Shown here in pieces: positions 17,163 through 25,702 of a DNA stretch of 46,939 bases. A program made the position numbers and the translations under genes. The stretch spans positions 1 through 46,939 of the forward strand of contig JASBSJ010000037.1 in the NCBI GenBank assembly GCA_030148985.1, given 5' to 3'. The DNA is from Sphingopyxis sp. (lineage in GTDB: Bacteria; Pseudomonadota; Alphaproteobacteria; Sphingomonadales; Sphingomonadaceae). Numbering within the stretch: the stretch's first letter is position 1; the number at the start of each line of letters is the position of its first letter. The notes under the pieces are model-generated. The model was given only the letters and a program-made list of their open reading frames with translations, made no database searches and was not told where the DNA came from.

Positions 17163-18650
17163 ATGGCCGCGTTGATGTTGCAGGGCACCGGCTCCGCTGT
17201 CGGCAAGTCGGTGCTCGTCGCCGGGCTGTGCCGCGCGCTCGCCAACCGCGGGCTCCGCGTGCGCCCTTTCAAGCCGCAGAATATGTCGAACAATGCCGCG
17301 GTCACCATCGACGGCGGCGAGATCGGCCGCGCGCAGGCATTGCAGGCGATCGCCTGCCGCGTACCGCCGCACAGCGACATGAACCCGGTGCTCTTGAAGC
17401 CGCAGGCCGACCGCACCTCGCAGCTGATCGTCCACGGCCGCGTGCGCGGTACCTTGGGCAGCGGCAATTTTCGCGAGGGGCGCGGCGCGCTGCTGACCGA
17501 CGTGCTCGAAAGCTATGACCGGCTGCGCAGCCAATGCGACATCGTCCTTGTCGAAGGTGCGGGTTCGCCAGCCGAAATCAACCTGCGCGCGGGCGACATC
17601 GCCAACATGGGTTTCGCCCGCGCCGCCGATGTCCCGGTGGTGCTGGTGGGGGACATCGACCGCGGCGGCGTGATCGCGGCGATCGTCGGCACGCGCGCGG
17701 TGATCGACGCGCGCGACGCCGCGATGATCCGCGGCTTCGTCATCAACAAGTTCCGCGGCGATCCCGCGCTGTTCGACGACGGCTATCGCGCGATTGCCGC
17801 GCGCACCGGCTGGCCGGGATTGGGGGTCGTGCCCTGGCTCGCGGCGGCATCGCGCCTGCCGAGCGAGGATGCGGTGATCCTCGAACGCCGCGCCGACGCG
17901 CGCGAGGGCCGCCGCATCGTCGCCTGCCCCATCCCGCCGCGCATCGCCAATTTCGACGACCTCGATCCGCTGAAACAGGAGCCCGGCGTCGAGCTGCTGA
18001 TGGTGCCGCCGGGGCAGCCGATTCCCGACGAGGCGGCGATCATCGTCCTGCCGGGATCGAAGGCGACCATCGCCGACCTCGCGGCGATCCGCCGCGAAGG
18101 CTGGGACATCGACATCAAGGCGCATCACCGCCGCGGCGGGCTGATCCTCGGCCTCTGCGGCGGCTATCAGATGCTCGGCAAGCGCATCGCCGACCCGCTG
18201 GGGATCGAAGGGGCGCCGTCGGAGGTCGATGGGCTCGGCCTGCTCGACGTCACAACGACGCTGGCACCGGCCAAGACGCTCCGCGATGTGGCCGGGACGG
18301 CATGGAACCATCCAATTGCGGGATATGAAATGCACATGGGCGAAACCGCGGGCCCCGACATCGCACGACCCTTTGCCCGGATCGACGGCGACAGGCCGGA
18401 AGGTGCAACCAACGCCGCGGGCAATGTGATCGGCACCTATATCCACGGCCTGCTCGCGTCGCCCGACCTGCGCAGCGCGCTGCTGGCAAAGATCGGCGTC
18501 ACCGGGAACGGACGCGACCATGGCGGCGATGTCGACGCTGCGCTCGACGACATTGCCGCCGAGCTGGCGATCCACATCGACATCGACGCGCTGCTGCGCA
18601 TCGCGCGGCAGGGATCGACAAGGCGAAATATTAAGGTTGGTGTGCGATAA
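17163..18650 (+). CDS. cobQ: Cobyric acid synthase (adenosylcobyric acid amidotransferase)
   Basis: A 495-residue glutamine-dependent amidotransferase that amidates side chains b, d, e and g of adenosylcobyrinic a,c-diamide in cobalamin synthesis. The N-terminal dethiobiotin-synthetase-like domain shows the P-loop GTGSAVGKS and FKPQNMSNNAAVT. The C-terminal class I glutaminase domain has the nucleophile in LILGLCGGYQMLG and the His in TYIHGLL. Full length and intact. No other corrin genes lie in the window, so its pathway partners must be elsewhere. The next gene (PilZ) follows after 22 bases. Confidence 0.96.
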   Translation: MAALMLQGTGSAVGKSVLVAGLCRALANRGLRVRPFKPQNMSNNAAVTIDGGEIGRAQALQAIACRVPPHSDMNPVLLKPQADRTSQLIVHGRVRGTLGSGNFREGRGALLTDVLESYDRLRSQCDIVLVEGAGSPAEINLRAGDIANMGFARAADVPVVLVGDIDRGGVIAAIVGTRAVIDARDAAMIRGFVINKFRGDPALFDDGYRAIAARTGWPGLGVVPWLAAASRLPSEDAVILERRADAREGRRIVACPIPPRIANFDDLDPLKQEPGVELLMVPPGQPIPDEAAIIVLPGSKATIADLAAIRREGWDIDIKAHHRRGGLILGLCGGYQMLGKRIADPLGIEGAPSEVDGLGLLDVTTTLAPAKTLRDVAGTAWNHPIAGYEMHMGETAGPDIARPFARIDGDRPEGATNAAGNVIGTYIHGLLASPDLRSALLAKIGVTGNGRDHGGDVDAALDDIAAELAIHIDIDALLRIARQGSTRRNIKVGVR

Positions 18651-18672
18651 CCGGTCCCCGAAGGAGACGCTG

Positions 18673-19161
18673 GTGCGACACCTGCTGGCCCATATCGCGG
18701 AACCGGCCGAAACCGCCGATCGCCGGCGAATGCGGCGCCGTACCTTGCGGCTTGATGTCGCCGCGCGTACCGCGACCGCCGAATCGGCCGTCGTCATCCG
18801 CGACCTGTCGCGGACCGGATTGCTGATCGAGACCGACGCCGATTTCGCACTGGGCGAGACTTTCGTCCTGATCCTGCCCGAGATTGGCGCCGCGCCCGCG
18901 CGCATCGTGCGCGCCGACGGCAAGCGCTTTGGCTGCGAATTTCTGTCGCCCGTCCCGGCGAGCGCGGTAAGCGCAGCCCTGCTCAAAACGCCTTACGATG
19001 CCGGTGACGAGGGAGTACCCCGCCGGGCGGTCGCGCAGAGCGCCGACGGACTCTATGCTCCGCGCCCGGCGCGCGCATTCCTGTTCACGGCGGTCACGGC
19101 ACTTTTCGCGGCGGCGATCCTGCTGGCCATCGTCGCGCTCGCATCGCTGACCTTTTCCTGA
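18673..19161 (+). CDS. PilZ-domain protein with C-terminal membrane helix
   Basis: A 162-residue protein. The PilZ cyclic-di-GMP motif is present: the arginine cluster RRRMRRRTLRL (residues about 18-30) and DLSRTGLLIETD, a variant of the D/NxSxxG motif. The last 30 residues (FLFTAVTALFAAAILLAIVALASLTF) form one transmembrane helix, so the domain should sit on the cytoplasmic face of the inner membrane. The start is GTG at 18673, with AAGGAG at 18661-18666 just ahead; an upstream ATG at 18520 lies inside cobQ and is implausible. It may couple c-di-GMP to surface or motility behaviour; no partner gene is adjacent. Confidence 0.8.
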   Translation: MRHLLAHIAEPAETADRRRMRRRTLRLDVAARTATAESAVVIRDLSRTGLLIETDADFALGETFVLILPEIGAAPARIVRADGKRFGCEFLSPVPASAVSAALLKTPYDAGDEGVPRRAVAQSADGLYAPRPARAFLFTAVTALFAAAILLAIVALASLTFS

Positions 19162-19228
19162 TTTGGACGAGCACGCTCCCGGCGCCGATCATCGACCAGC
19201 TTGCGCGGCAAGAGATGGGCTGAGGCAG

Positions 19229-19302
19229 TGGAGCGGGTGAAGGGAATCGAACCCTCGTCGTAAGCTTGGGAAGCTTCTGCTCTACCATTGAGCTACACCC
19301 GC
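19229..19302 (-). tRNA. tRNA-Gly (anticodon CCC)
   Basis: On the minus strand the sequence starts GCGGGTGTAGCTCAATGG, has an anticodon loop TTCCCAA with CCC as anticodon, a T-arm GAGGGTTCGATTCCCTT, and ends CACCCGC-TCCA. The acceptor stem (GCGGGTG with CACCCGC) pairs fully. The 3' CCA is encoded in the DNA (19229-19231). The loop and arms match the E. coli tRNA-Gly(CCC) pattern. Confidence 0.95.
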
Positions 19303-19348
19303 GCGTCGTTCCGGGCCTTTGCCGCCTTCGGACGCGGTGGTCAATCCT

Positions 19349-19819
19349 TCAGCGTGCCGATTCGCAGATCGTCTCCATCGCGACGAAGGTCGAGGTGCTG
19401 GCAACGTGGGGCAGGCTGGAGATTTTTTCGCCGAGCACGATGCGATAGCGGCGGATGTCGGGGGTGCGGACCTTGAGCAGATAGTCGAAGCTGCTCGCGA
19501 TCATGTGGCACTCCTCGACCTCGGGAATCTGGCGCACCGCGGTGTTGAACCGTTTGAGCGCCTCCTCGCGCGTGTCGGAGAGTTTTACTTCGGTAAAGGC
19601 GACATGGTCGAGCCCAACCTTGGCCGGATCGACGATCGCGCGAAAGCCGATAATCAGCCCGCTGTCGACGAGGCGTTTGACGCGCTGCTGGCACGGCGTT
19701 TTCGACAGACCCACTTGCCGCGCGAGTTCGGTGAAGGTGATCCGCCCGTCGCGCCCCAGAATTGCGAGGATCTTGCGATCGAAATCATCCAGTTCGACTG
19801 ATGAAGAGCCAATTTTCAT
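19349..19819 (-). CDS. putR: Lrp/AsnC family regulator, probable proline-responsive PutR
   Basis: A 156-residue transcription factor. The N-terminal helix-turn-helix (residues about 10-60) reads LDDFDRKILAILGRDGRITFTELARQVGLSKTPCQQRVKRL, and the C-terminal RAM/AsnC ligand domain follows. It is divergent from putA, with 97 bases between the two starts. In Rhizobiales and other alphaproteobacteria such a regulator (PutR) activates putA in response to proline. The ATG at 19819 gives the normal family length; the longer open frame runs into the operator region. The PutR function is inferred from position. Confidence 0.9.
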   Translation of the reverse strand: MKIGSSSVELDDFDRKILAILGRDGRITFTELARQVGLSKTPCQQRVKRLVDSGLIIGFRAIVDPAKVGLDHVAFTEVKLSDTREEALKRFNTAVRQIPEVEECHMIASSFDYLLKVRTPDIRRYRIVLGEKISSLPHVASTSTFVAMETICESAR

Positions 19820-19823
19820 GTGT

Positions 19824-19880
19824 ATCGACCAAAAGAGACGGCAATCCTGGTCGATTCGCATAATCGTTCGATCAAAACAA
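19824..19880. promoter_or_regulatory. Candidate PutR operators between putR and putA
   Basis: TCGACCAAAAG (19825-19835) recurs as TCGATCAAAAC (19868-19878; 9 of 11 match), 43 bases apart, about four helical turns. ATCGACC (19824-19830) also has an inverted partner GGTCGAT (19849-19855). Spaced, in-phase sites fit the multimeric binding of Lrp-type proteins. Confidence 0.5.
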
Positions 19881-19916
19881 GTCAGATCGCCGGGCCGCAA
19901 TATGGTATCGGGAATC

Positions 19917-22900
19917 ATGTCTCAAAGCCCTGACCGCGCCGCCATCCGCGCCCTCGCCCGCCGCAGCGAAACCGACATCGTCGCCGACCTGCGCAGCGCC
20001 CTCGCCACCTCCTCCGCCCGCGTCGCCGCCGTGACGCAGCGCGGGCTGGAGCTGATCCGCAAGGCCAAGGCCGATGGCGAGCGCGAGACGCTCGTCGCGC
20101 AGCTGATGAACCGCTATCGCCTCTCGACCGAGGAAGGCGTCGTGCTGATGTGTCTTGCCGAGGCGCTACTGCGCGTCCCAGACAATGCGACCGCCAACGC
20201 GCTGATCCGCGACAAGATCGCCGGGCGCCACTGGGCCGAAGGCGACGATGACGACAGCCCGCTGATCGTCGCCTTGTCGGCGCGCGGCCTGTCGCTGGGG
20301 TCGGCGACCCTGATGCTCGATGCGATGGGCAGCAAGGCGAACCCGCTGAGCCTGCTCAAGTCGATGATCCGCCGCTCGGGCGAGCCGGTGATCCGCCAGG
20401 CGGCGCTCGCGGCGATGAAGCTGCTTGGCCAGCAATTCGTGATGGGCGAGACGATCGACGCCGCGGTGAAGCGCGCCAACAAGGAGAAGGCGGAGCTTGC
20501 GAGCTTCGACATGCTCGGCGAGGCAGCGCGCACCGCGGAGGATGCGGCGCGCTATTATGACAGCTATGCCGACGCGATCGCGCGCATCGGCCGCGACGCC
20601 AGGCCCGGCGATCCGCACGCGAACCACGGCATCTCGATCAAGCTGTCGGCGCTTCACCCGCGCTACGAATATCTGCAAGCGGCGCGCGTCCGCGACGAAC
20701 TGATCCCGCGCGTCATCGAACTGGCGAAGGCCGCACGCGCAAATAACATCCCGCTGATGATCGACGCCGAGGAAAGCGACCGGCTGGAACCGCATATGGA
20801 CGTGTTCGCGGCGCTGATCGATGCGGGGATCGCCGACGGGTGGACCGGGCTCGGCATCGTCATCCAGGCCTATCAGAAGCGCGCGCCGGCGGTGATCGAC
20901 TGGCTCGCGAACCGCGCGCGGACACGCGGCGTCAAGCTGTCGATGCGGCTGGTCAAGGGCGCCTATTGGGATACCGAGATCAAGCGCGCGCAGACGCTGG
21001 GCCTCGGCGATTTTCCGGTGTTCACGGCCAAGCTGCACACCGACCTCAACTATATGCGCTGCGCCCAGCAACTGCGCGATTGTCAGGATTGCATCTATCC
21101 GGCCTTTGCCAGCCACAATGCGATGACGCTGGCGTTCGTCGCCGAACTGTTCGCGGGCGCCGATTATGAGCTGCAGCGGCTGCACGGCATGGGCGAGGGC
21201 GCGCACGATGCGCTCGGCGCGTTGTTCCCGCCGCCGCGCCCGGTGCGCGTCTATGCGCCGGTGGGCACGCACCGCGACCTGCTCGCCTATCTGGTCCGCC
21301 GCCTGCTCGAAAATGGCGCCAACTCCAGCTTTGTGCACCAGTTTTCCGACCCCGGCGTGACTGCCGAAGAGCTGGCGGTCGACCCGCGCAGCGTGGCGAG
21401 CGCCGCATCGACGAATATCGCGACCGGCCTCGGCCTGTTCGATCCCGAGCGGCGCAATTCGCGCGGTTACGACCTTGGCGAGCCCGGCGTGCCCGAGGCG
21501 CTGGTGTCGGCGATCGGCGCGGCGCGGCGCGGCGACCTTGTTGCCGCACCGATCGTCGGCGGTGTTACCCGCAGCGGCAAGGCCGAACCAGTGCGCAATC
21601 CCGCGACGGGCGCCGTCGTCGGGCAGGTGATCGAGGCCGATGCCGCCGCGATCGCCGATGCGGTCGCCGCGGCGCGCCAGGCGCAGGACGACTGGAGCCT
21701 TGCCGGCGGCGCCTTCCGCGCCGAGCGACTCGAACGCGCCGCCGACCTGCTCGAGGAGCGTGACGCGCTGTTCCTCGGCCTTGCGATCGACGAGGCGGGC
21801 AAGACGCTCGTCGATGCGGTCGCCGAAGTGCGCGAGGCGGTCGATTTCCTGCGCTATTATGCGCGCCAGGCGCGCGCCGACTTCACCTATCCCGTCGCGC
21901 TGCCCGGTCCGACGGGCGAGCGCAACGAGCTGATGCTCGAAGGCAAGGGCGTGTTCGTGTGCATCAGCCCGTGGAACTTCCCGCTCGCGATCTTCCTGGG
22001 TCAAGTGTCGGCGGCGCTCGCCGCGGGCAACGCCGTGCTCGCCAAGCCCGCCGAACAGACACCGTTGATCGCCCATGCCGCGGTCGAACTGCTGCTCGAA
22101 GCCGGAATCCCCGGCGATGTGCTGGCCTTCCTTCCCGGCCGCGGCGAGACGGTCGGCGCGGCGCTGACGAGCCATGACGACATCATCGGCGTCGCCTTCA
22201 CCGGCTCGACCGAGGTCGCGCGGGCGATCAACCGCAGCCTCGCCGGGCGCGACGGGCCGATCGCGACCTTGATCGCCGAAACGGGCGGCGCGAACGCGAT
22301 GATCGTCGATTCGACCGCGCTGCCCGAACAGGTCGCGCGCGACGCGGTTGCCAGCGCCTTCCAGTCGGCGGGGCAGCGCTGCTCGGCGCTGCGCCTGCTC
22401 TGCGTGCAGGACGACGTCGCCGACACGATGATCGAAATGGTCGCGGGCGCGATGGCCGAACTGAACGTCGGCGATCCGGCGATCCTGGCGACCGACGTCG
22501 GCCCGATCATCGACGACGAGGCGCGCGCGAATATCGCCGCCTATGTCGCCGAAGCGCGCGCCGCGGGCCGGGTGATTGCCGAGGCCGGGCGGACGAACCT
22601 GCCAGCGGGCGGCCATTTCGTCCCGCCGGTGCTGATCCGGCTCGACCAGATCACCGATTTGAAGCGCGAGATTTTCGGTCCCGTGCTGCACGTCGCGACG
22701 TGGAAGGGCGGCGAGCTCGACGCGCTGATCGACGCGATCAATGCGTCGGGTTACGGGCTGACACTGGGTGTCCACACGCGCATCGATGGCGTCGCGGCGC
22801 ATATTGCGGCGCGCGCGGCGGTCGGCAACGTCTATGTCAACCGCAACCAGATCGGCGCGATCGTCGGGTCACAGCCGTTCGGCGGGCGCGGGCTGTCGGG

Positions 22901-23012
22901 AACCGGGCCCAAGGCGGGCGGCCCGCATTACCTCCATCGTTTTGCCGAGGAAAAATCGATTTCGACCGACATCACCGCGGCGGGCGGCAATGCGGCGCTT
23001 ATGGCCGGATAA
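19917..23012 (+). CDS. putA: Bifunctional proline dehydrogenase/P5C dehydrogenase PutA
   Basis: A 1031-residue enzyme that oxidises proline to glutamate in two steps. The N-terminal proline dehydrogenase barrel (FAD-dependent) covers about residues 70-480, with LMIDAEESDR, GIVIQAYQKRA, LVKGAYWD and FASHNAMT. The C-terminal P5C dehydrogenase (NAD-dependent) covers about 530-1010; its SPWNFPLAIF, ETGGANAM and catalytic GQRCSALR are intact. The N-terminal ribbon-helix-helix repressor domain of E. coli PutA is absent, consistent with control by the separate Lrp-type regulator next door. The ATG at 19917 is preceded by GGGA; ATG 19902 is an alternative. Glutamate made here could feed GdhA, encoded 1.3 kb downstream. 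Confidence 0.97.
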   Translation: MSQSPDRAAIRALARRSETDIVADLRSALATSSARVAAVTQRGLELIRKAKADGERETLVAQLMNRYRLSTEEGVVLMCLAEALLRVPDNATANALIRDKIAGRHWAEGDDDDSPLIVALSARGLSLGSATLMLDAMGSKANPLSLLKSMIRRSGEPVIRQAALAAMKLLGQQFVMGETIDAAVKRANKEKAELASFDMLGEAARTAEDAARYYDSYADAIARIGRDARPGDPHANHGISIKLSALHPRYEYLQAARVRDELIPRVIELAKAARANNIPLMIDAEESDRLEPHMDVFAALIDAGIADGWTGLGIVIQAYQKRAPAVIDWLANRARTRGVKLSMRLVKGAYWDTEIKRAQTLGLGDFPVFTAKLHTDLNYMRCAQQLRDCQDCIYPAFASHNAMTLAFVAELFAGADYELQRLHGMGEGAHDALGALFPPPRPVRVYAPVGTHRDLLAYLVRRLLENGANSSFVHQFSDPGVTAEELAVDPRSVASAASTNIATGLGLFDPERRNSRGYDLGEPGVPEALVSAIGAARRGDLVAAPIVGGVTRSGKAEPVRNPATGAVVGQVIEADAAAIADAVAAARQAQDDWSLAGGAFRAERLERAADLLEERDALFLGLAIDEAGKTLVDAVAEVREAVDFLRYYARQARADFTYPVALPGPTGERNELMLEGKGVFVCISPWNFPLAIFLGQVSAALAAGNAVLAKPAEQTPLIAHAAVELLLEAGIPGDVLAFLPGRGETVGAALTSHDDIIGVAFTGSTEVARAINRSLAGRDGPIATLIAETGGANAMIVDSTALPEQVARDAVASAFQSAGQRCSALRLLCVQDDVADTMIEMVAGAMAELNVGDPAILATDVGPIIDDEARANIAAYVAEARAAGRVIAEAGRTNLPAGGHFVPPVLIRLDQITDLKREIFGPVLHVATWKGGELDALIDAINASGYGLTLGVHTRIDGVAAHIAARAAVGNVYVNRNQIGAIVGSQPFGGRGLSGTGPKAGGPHYLHRFAEEKSISTDITAAGGNAALMAG

Positions 23013-23189
23013 GGGCCGCGCGCATCGGGTCAAAGGGTGCGAACCACGAGGCCTGATACAGAGTGGACGGCTGTCCCAGGCAATACGTCCGAAAGCGTCT
23101 CGCGGCATTATGCCGCGGCGACCCTTTGTTATGGTTGCCCCCCGCAGCGCGGTCGTCATACGCTTTTCCGCGCTTTCCGCCAAGCCCGC

Positions 23190-24140
23190 CTATGCGCCGG
23201 GGACGCCGAGCAATTGCGCCTGTGCCTTGAGCCGCCCCGCCGCGCCCGGATTCGCCGCTATGCCGTCCTGCAGCGCCTGCGCGGCTTTGGCCGTCTCGCC
23301 CAGCGTCATCCGGCTGCGCATCAGCATGATCCAGCGGTCGACATCGCCGGGATTGGCCCGAAGCTTGGCCTCCAGCCCGTCGACCATGCCCTGGATCATT
23401 GCGTCCTGCTGACCCTTGGGAAGCTGCGACGCGGCTTCCATATCGGCGCGGCTCGGCCCCGGAATCGCGCGCGCCGCGACGGGCATTTCGTTGGCGGTCA
23501 GCGGCCGCGCCTGCGTTGCCGCCAATCGCGACGCGACGTCGATCTTGTGGATCGCGCCGACCTGTTCGATCGTGCGGCGCAGGTCGGCCTCCCACGGCGC
23601 GCCCTGCGGCGTGTCGGCGAGCAACGCGAACCAATCCTCGATCGCGCCCTTATGGTCGCCGCCGATGTCCTTTTTCACCGCGAGGAAATAGCGCGCGCGC
23701 GGGTCTTTGGCGTCAAGCGCGATCGCCTTGTCAAAGGCCTCGGACGCTGCGGCGGGCATCGGATCGCGCTCGCTCGCCATCACCCGCGCTTCGCCGAGCG
23801 CCGACCAGAGGCCCGCCGACTCGGGCGAAAGCAGGGTGGCTTTTTCATAAGCCGCGGTCGCGCCGGCAAAATCGCCGAGGTCGAATTTGGCGGCACCGAG
23901 CGCGGTCCAGGCGTCGGCGCTGCCCGGCTCGCGCTGAACGCGCGCTTCGAGCGCGGCGAGCTGGTCACCCGGTGCGGCGGCGTCCGCGATGACCGGATCG
24001 GCGGCTTCAGGCGCCGAATCCCGCCAGATTGCGTAGCCGATCGCGGCCGCAAGCAGGAGGAAGGCGGCGATCAATATTGCGCGGTTGGCACCCGTCATCT
24101 TGCCCGCAGTGCCGGTGTCCATGCCCTTGCTCTCGCTCAT
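23190..24140 (-). CDS. Membrane-anchored TPR protein, CcmI/CycH-like
   Basis: A 316-residue protein with one N-terminal transmembrane helix (AILIAAFLLLAAAIGYAIW, residues about 20-38) followed by tetratricopeptide repeats, including EPGSADAWTALGAAKFDLGDF and GLWSALGEARV. The layout resembles the periplasmic half of CcmI/CycH, which holds apocytochrome c for haem ligation, but it lacks the first membrane helix of full CcmI. The ATG at 24140 has GAGGGG upstream; the longer open frame is not needed. It is divergent from gdhA. No ccm genes are next to it, yet a multihaem cytochrome operon starts about 1.6 kb away. General TPR scaffold function remains an alternative. Confidence 0.75.
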   Translation of the reverse strand: MSESKGMDTGTAGKMTGANRAILIAAFLLLAAAIGYAIWRDSAPEAADPVIADAAAPGDQLAALEARVQREPGSADAWTALGAAKFDLGDFAGATAAYEKATLLSPESAGLWSALGEARVMASERDPMPAAASEAFDKAIALDAKDPRARYFLAVKKDIGGDHKGAIEDWFALLADTPQGAPWEADLRRTIEQVGAIHKIDVASRLAATQARPLTANEMPVAARAIPGPSRADMEAASQLPKGQQDAMIQGMVDGLEAKLRANPGDVDRWIMLMRSRMTLGETAKAAQALQDGIAANPGAAGRLKAQAQLLGVPGA

Positions 24141-24298
24141 TTTTACCCCTCTTGCGCGGCGCATGAAAAAATACGGCCTGTGCGCGGCGTCATATTGCCT
24201 TTGTTTGGCGATGGTGTAGCCTTTGGCATACAAGGTCGGTCAACGATTAAATCGTCAGGGGTCGCACCGGCTTTCCCAGTCATACAGGGGAGGGGTGC

Positions 24299-25654
24299 AT
24301 GGCAGTTTCGGATCACGTCGATTTTGCGACGTTCATGGAAGGCGTGAAACGACGCAACCCGGGGCAGCCCGAGTTCGTCCAGGCGGTGCAGGAAGTGTCC
24401 GAGGACATTTTCGATTTCATCGCCGACAAAGAAGAATATCACGCGCAGCAGATCCTGCGGCGCATCGCCGAACCCGACCGGGTCGTGTCCTTTCGCGTCT
24501 GCTGGGAGGATGACAATGGCAATATCCGCGTCCAGCGCGGCTGGCGTGTCCAGAACAACAATGCGATCGGTCCGTACAAGGGCGGCATCCGCTTTCACCC
24601 CAGCGTCACCGAAAGCGTGCTCAAATTTCTGGCGTTTGAACAGACGTTCAAAAATGCGCTGACCGGGCTGCCGATGGGCGGCGGCAAGGGCGGGTCGAAC
24701 TTCAATCCCAAAGGCAAGAGCGTGCGCGAAATCATGCGCTTTTGCCAAAGTTTCATGACCGAGCTGTATCGCCACATCGGCGCCGATGTCGACGTTCCGG
24801 CGGGCGACATCGGGGTCGGCGGGCGCGAAATCGGCTTCATGTTCGGCCAGTACAAGCGCATCACCAACGAATTTACCGGGGTGCTCACCGGCAAGGGGCT
24901 CGAATGGGGCGGCTCGCTGATCCGCACCGAAGCGACGGGTTATGGCGCAGTCTATTTCCTCGCCAACATGCTCGCGGCGAAGGGGCAGGACCTAGTCGGC
25001 AAGAGTGCCGTGATCTCGGGATCGGGCAATGTCGCGACGCACGCAGCCGAAAAGATCGTCCAACTGGGCGGCAAGGTGCTGACGCTTTCGGATTCGGGCG
25101 GCTTCATCCACGACCCCGATGGCATCACACAGGAAAAGATCGACTGGGTGAAAGCGCACAAGACGCATCGCCGCGGCCGGATCGAGGAATATTGCGAGGA
25201 GTTCAAAAGCGCGACCTTCACCCCCGGCAAGACGCCGTGGGGTGTGAAGTGCGACGTCGCGCTGCCGTGCGCGACGCAGAACGAGCTGCTCGGCGAGGAT
25301 GCGAAAACGCTGGTCAAGAATGGTTGTATCGCGGTGAGCGAGGGCGCAAATATGCCGACCAACCTCGATGGCGTGCACGTCTTCAAGGATGCGAAGATCA
25401 TGTTCGCGCCGGGTAAGGCGGCGAATGCCGGCGGCGTTGCAGTGTCGGGGCTGGAAATGAGCCAGAACAGCGGGCGCCGTGCCTGGAGCGAAAGCGAACT
25501 GCAACAGATGTTGAAAGACATCATGGACGGCATCCACACGCGCTGCCTGACCTATGGCGATCAGGGCAATGGTTATATCGACTATGTGAAGGGCGCCAAT
25601 ATCGCCGGATTCAAGAAGGTTGCTGACGCGATGCTGGCTTTCGGGGTGGTGTAA
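24299..25654 (+). CDS. gdhA: Glutamate dehydrogenase, NADP-type
   Basis: A 451-residue hexameric glutamate dehydrogenase that interconverts 2-oxoglutarate plus ammonium and glutamate. The substrate site shows GPYKGGIRFHPSV and LPMGGGKGGSNFNPKGKS, with the catalytic aspartate in VPAGDIGVGGREIGFMFGQYK. The Rossmann fold has VISGSGNVATHAAEK. Length and motifs match the biosynthetic NADP class; cofactor choice is inferred from the class. GGGGAGGGG lies directly upstream of the ATG. The 158-base gap to the divergent TPR gene contains a short palindrome, ACGATTAAATCGT (24243-24255), a possible regulator site. The stop lies 48 bases before the cytochrome operon. Confidence 0.96.
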   Translation: MAVSDHVDFATFMEGVKRRNPGQPEFVQAVQEVSEDIFDFIADKEEYHAQQILRRIAEPDRVVSFRVCWEDDNGNIRVQRGWRVQNNNAIGPYKGGIRFHPSVTESVLKFLAFEQTFKNALTGLPMGGGKGGSNFNPKGKSVREIMRFCQSFMTELYRHIGADVDVPAGDIGVGGREIGFMFGQYKRITNEFTGVLTGKGLEWGGSLIRTEATGYGAVYFLANMLAAKGQDLVGKSAVISGSGNVATHAAEKIVQLGGKVLTLSDSGGFIHDPDGITQEKIDWVKAHKTHRRGRIEEYCEEFKSATFTPGKTPWGVKCDVALPCATQNELLGEDAKTLVKNGCIAVSEGANMPTNLDGVHVFKDAKIMFAPGKAANAGGVAVSGLEMSQNSGRRAWSESELQQMLKDIMDGIHTRCLTYGDQGNGYIDYVKGANIAGFKKVADAMLAFGVV

Positions 25655-25702
25655 TTCGATCCAGAGCGTAAAAGCGCGGGATTGGGGAAAAGGGGTATTG
25701 CG

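Noticed and set aside
20166..22802. An 878-codon open frame antisense to putA
   Set aside because: Shadow of putA codon bias; no recognisable domain or ribosome site.
23013..23189. Gap between putA and the TPR gene searched for a small gene or RNA
   Set aside because: Only short frames without ribosome sites and no clear hairpin with a T-run.
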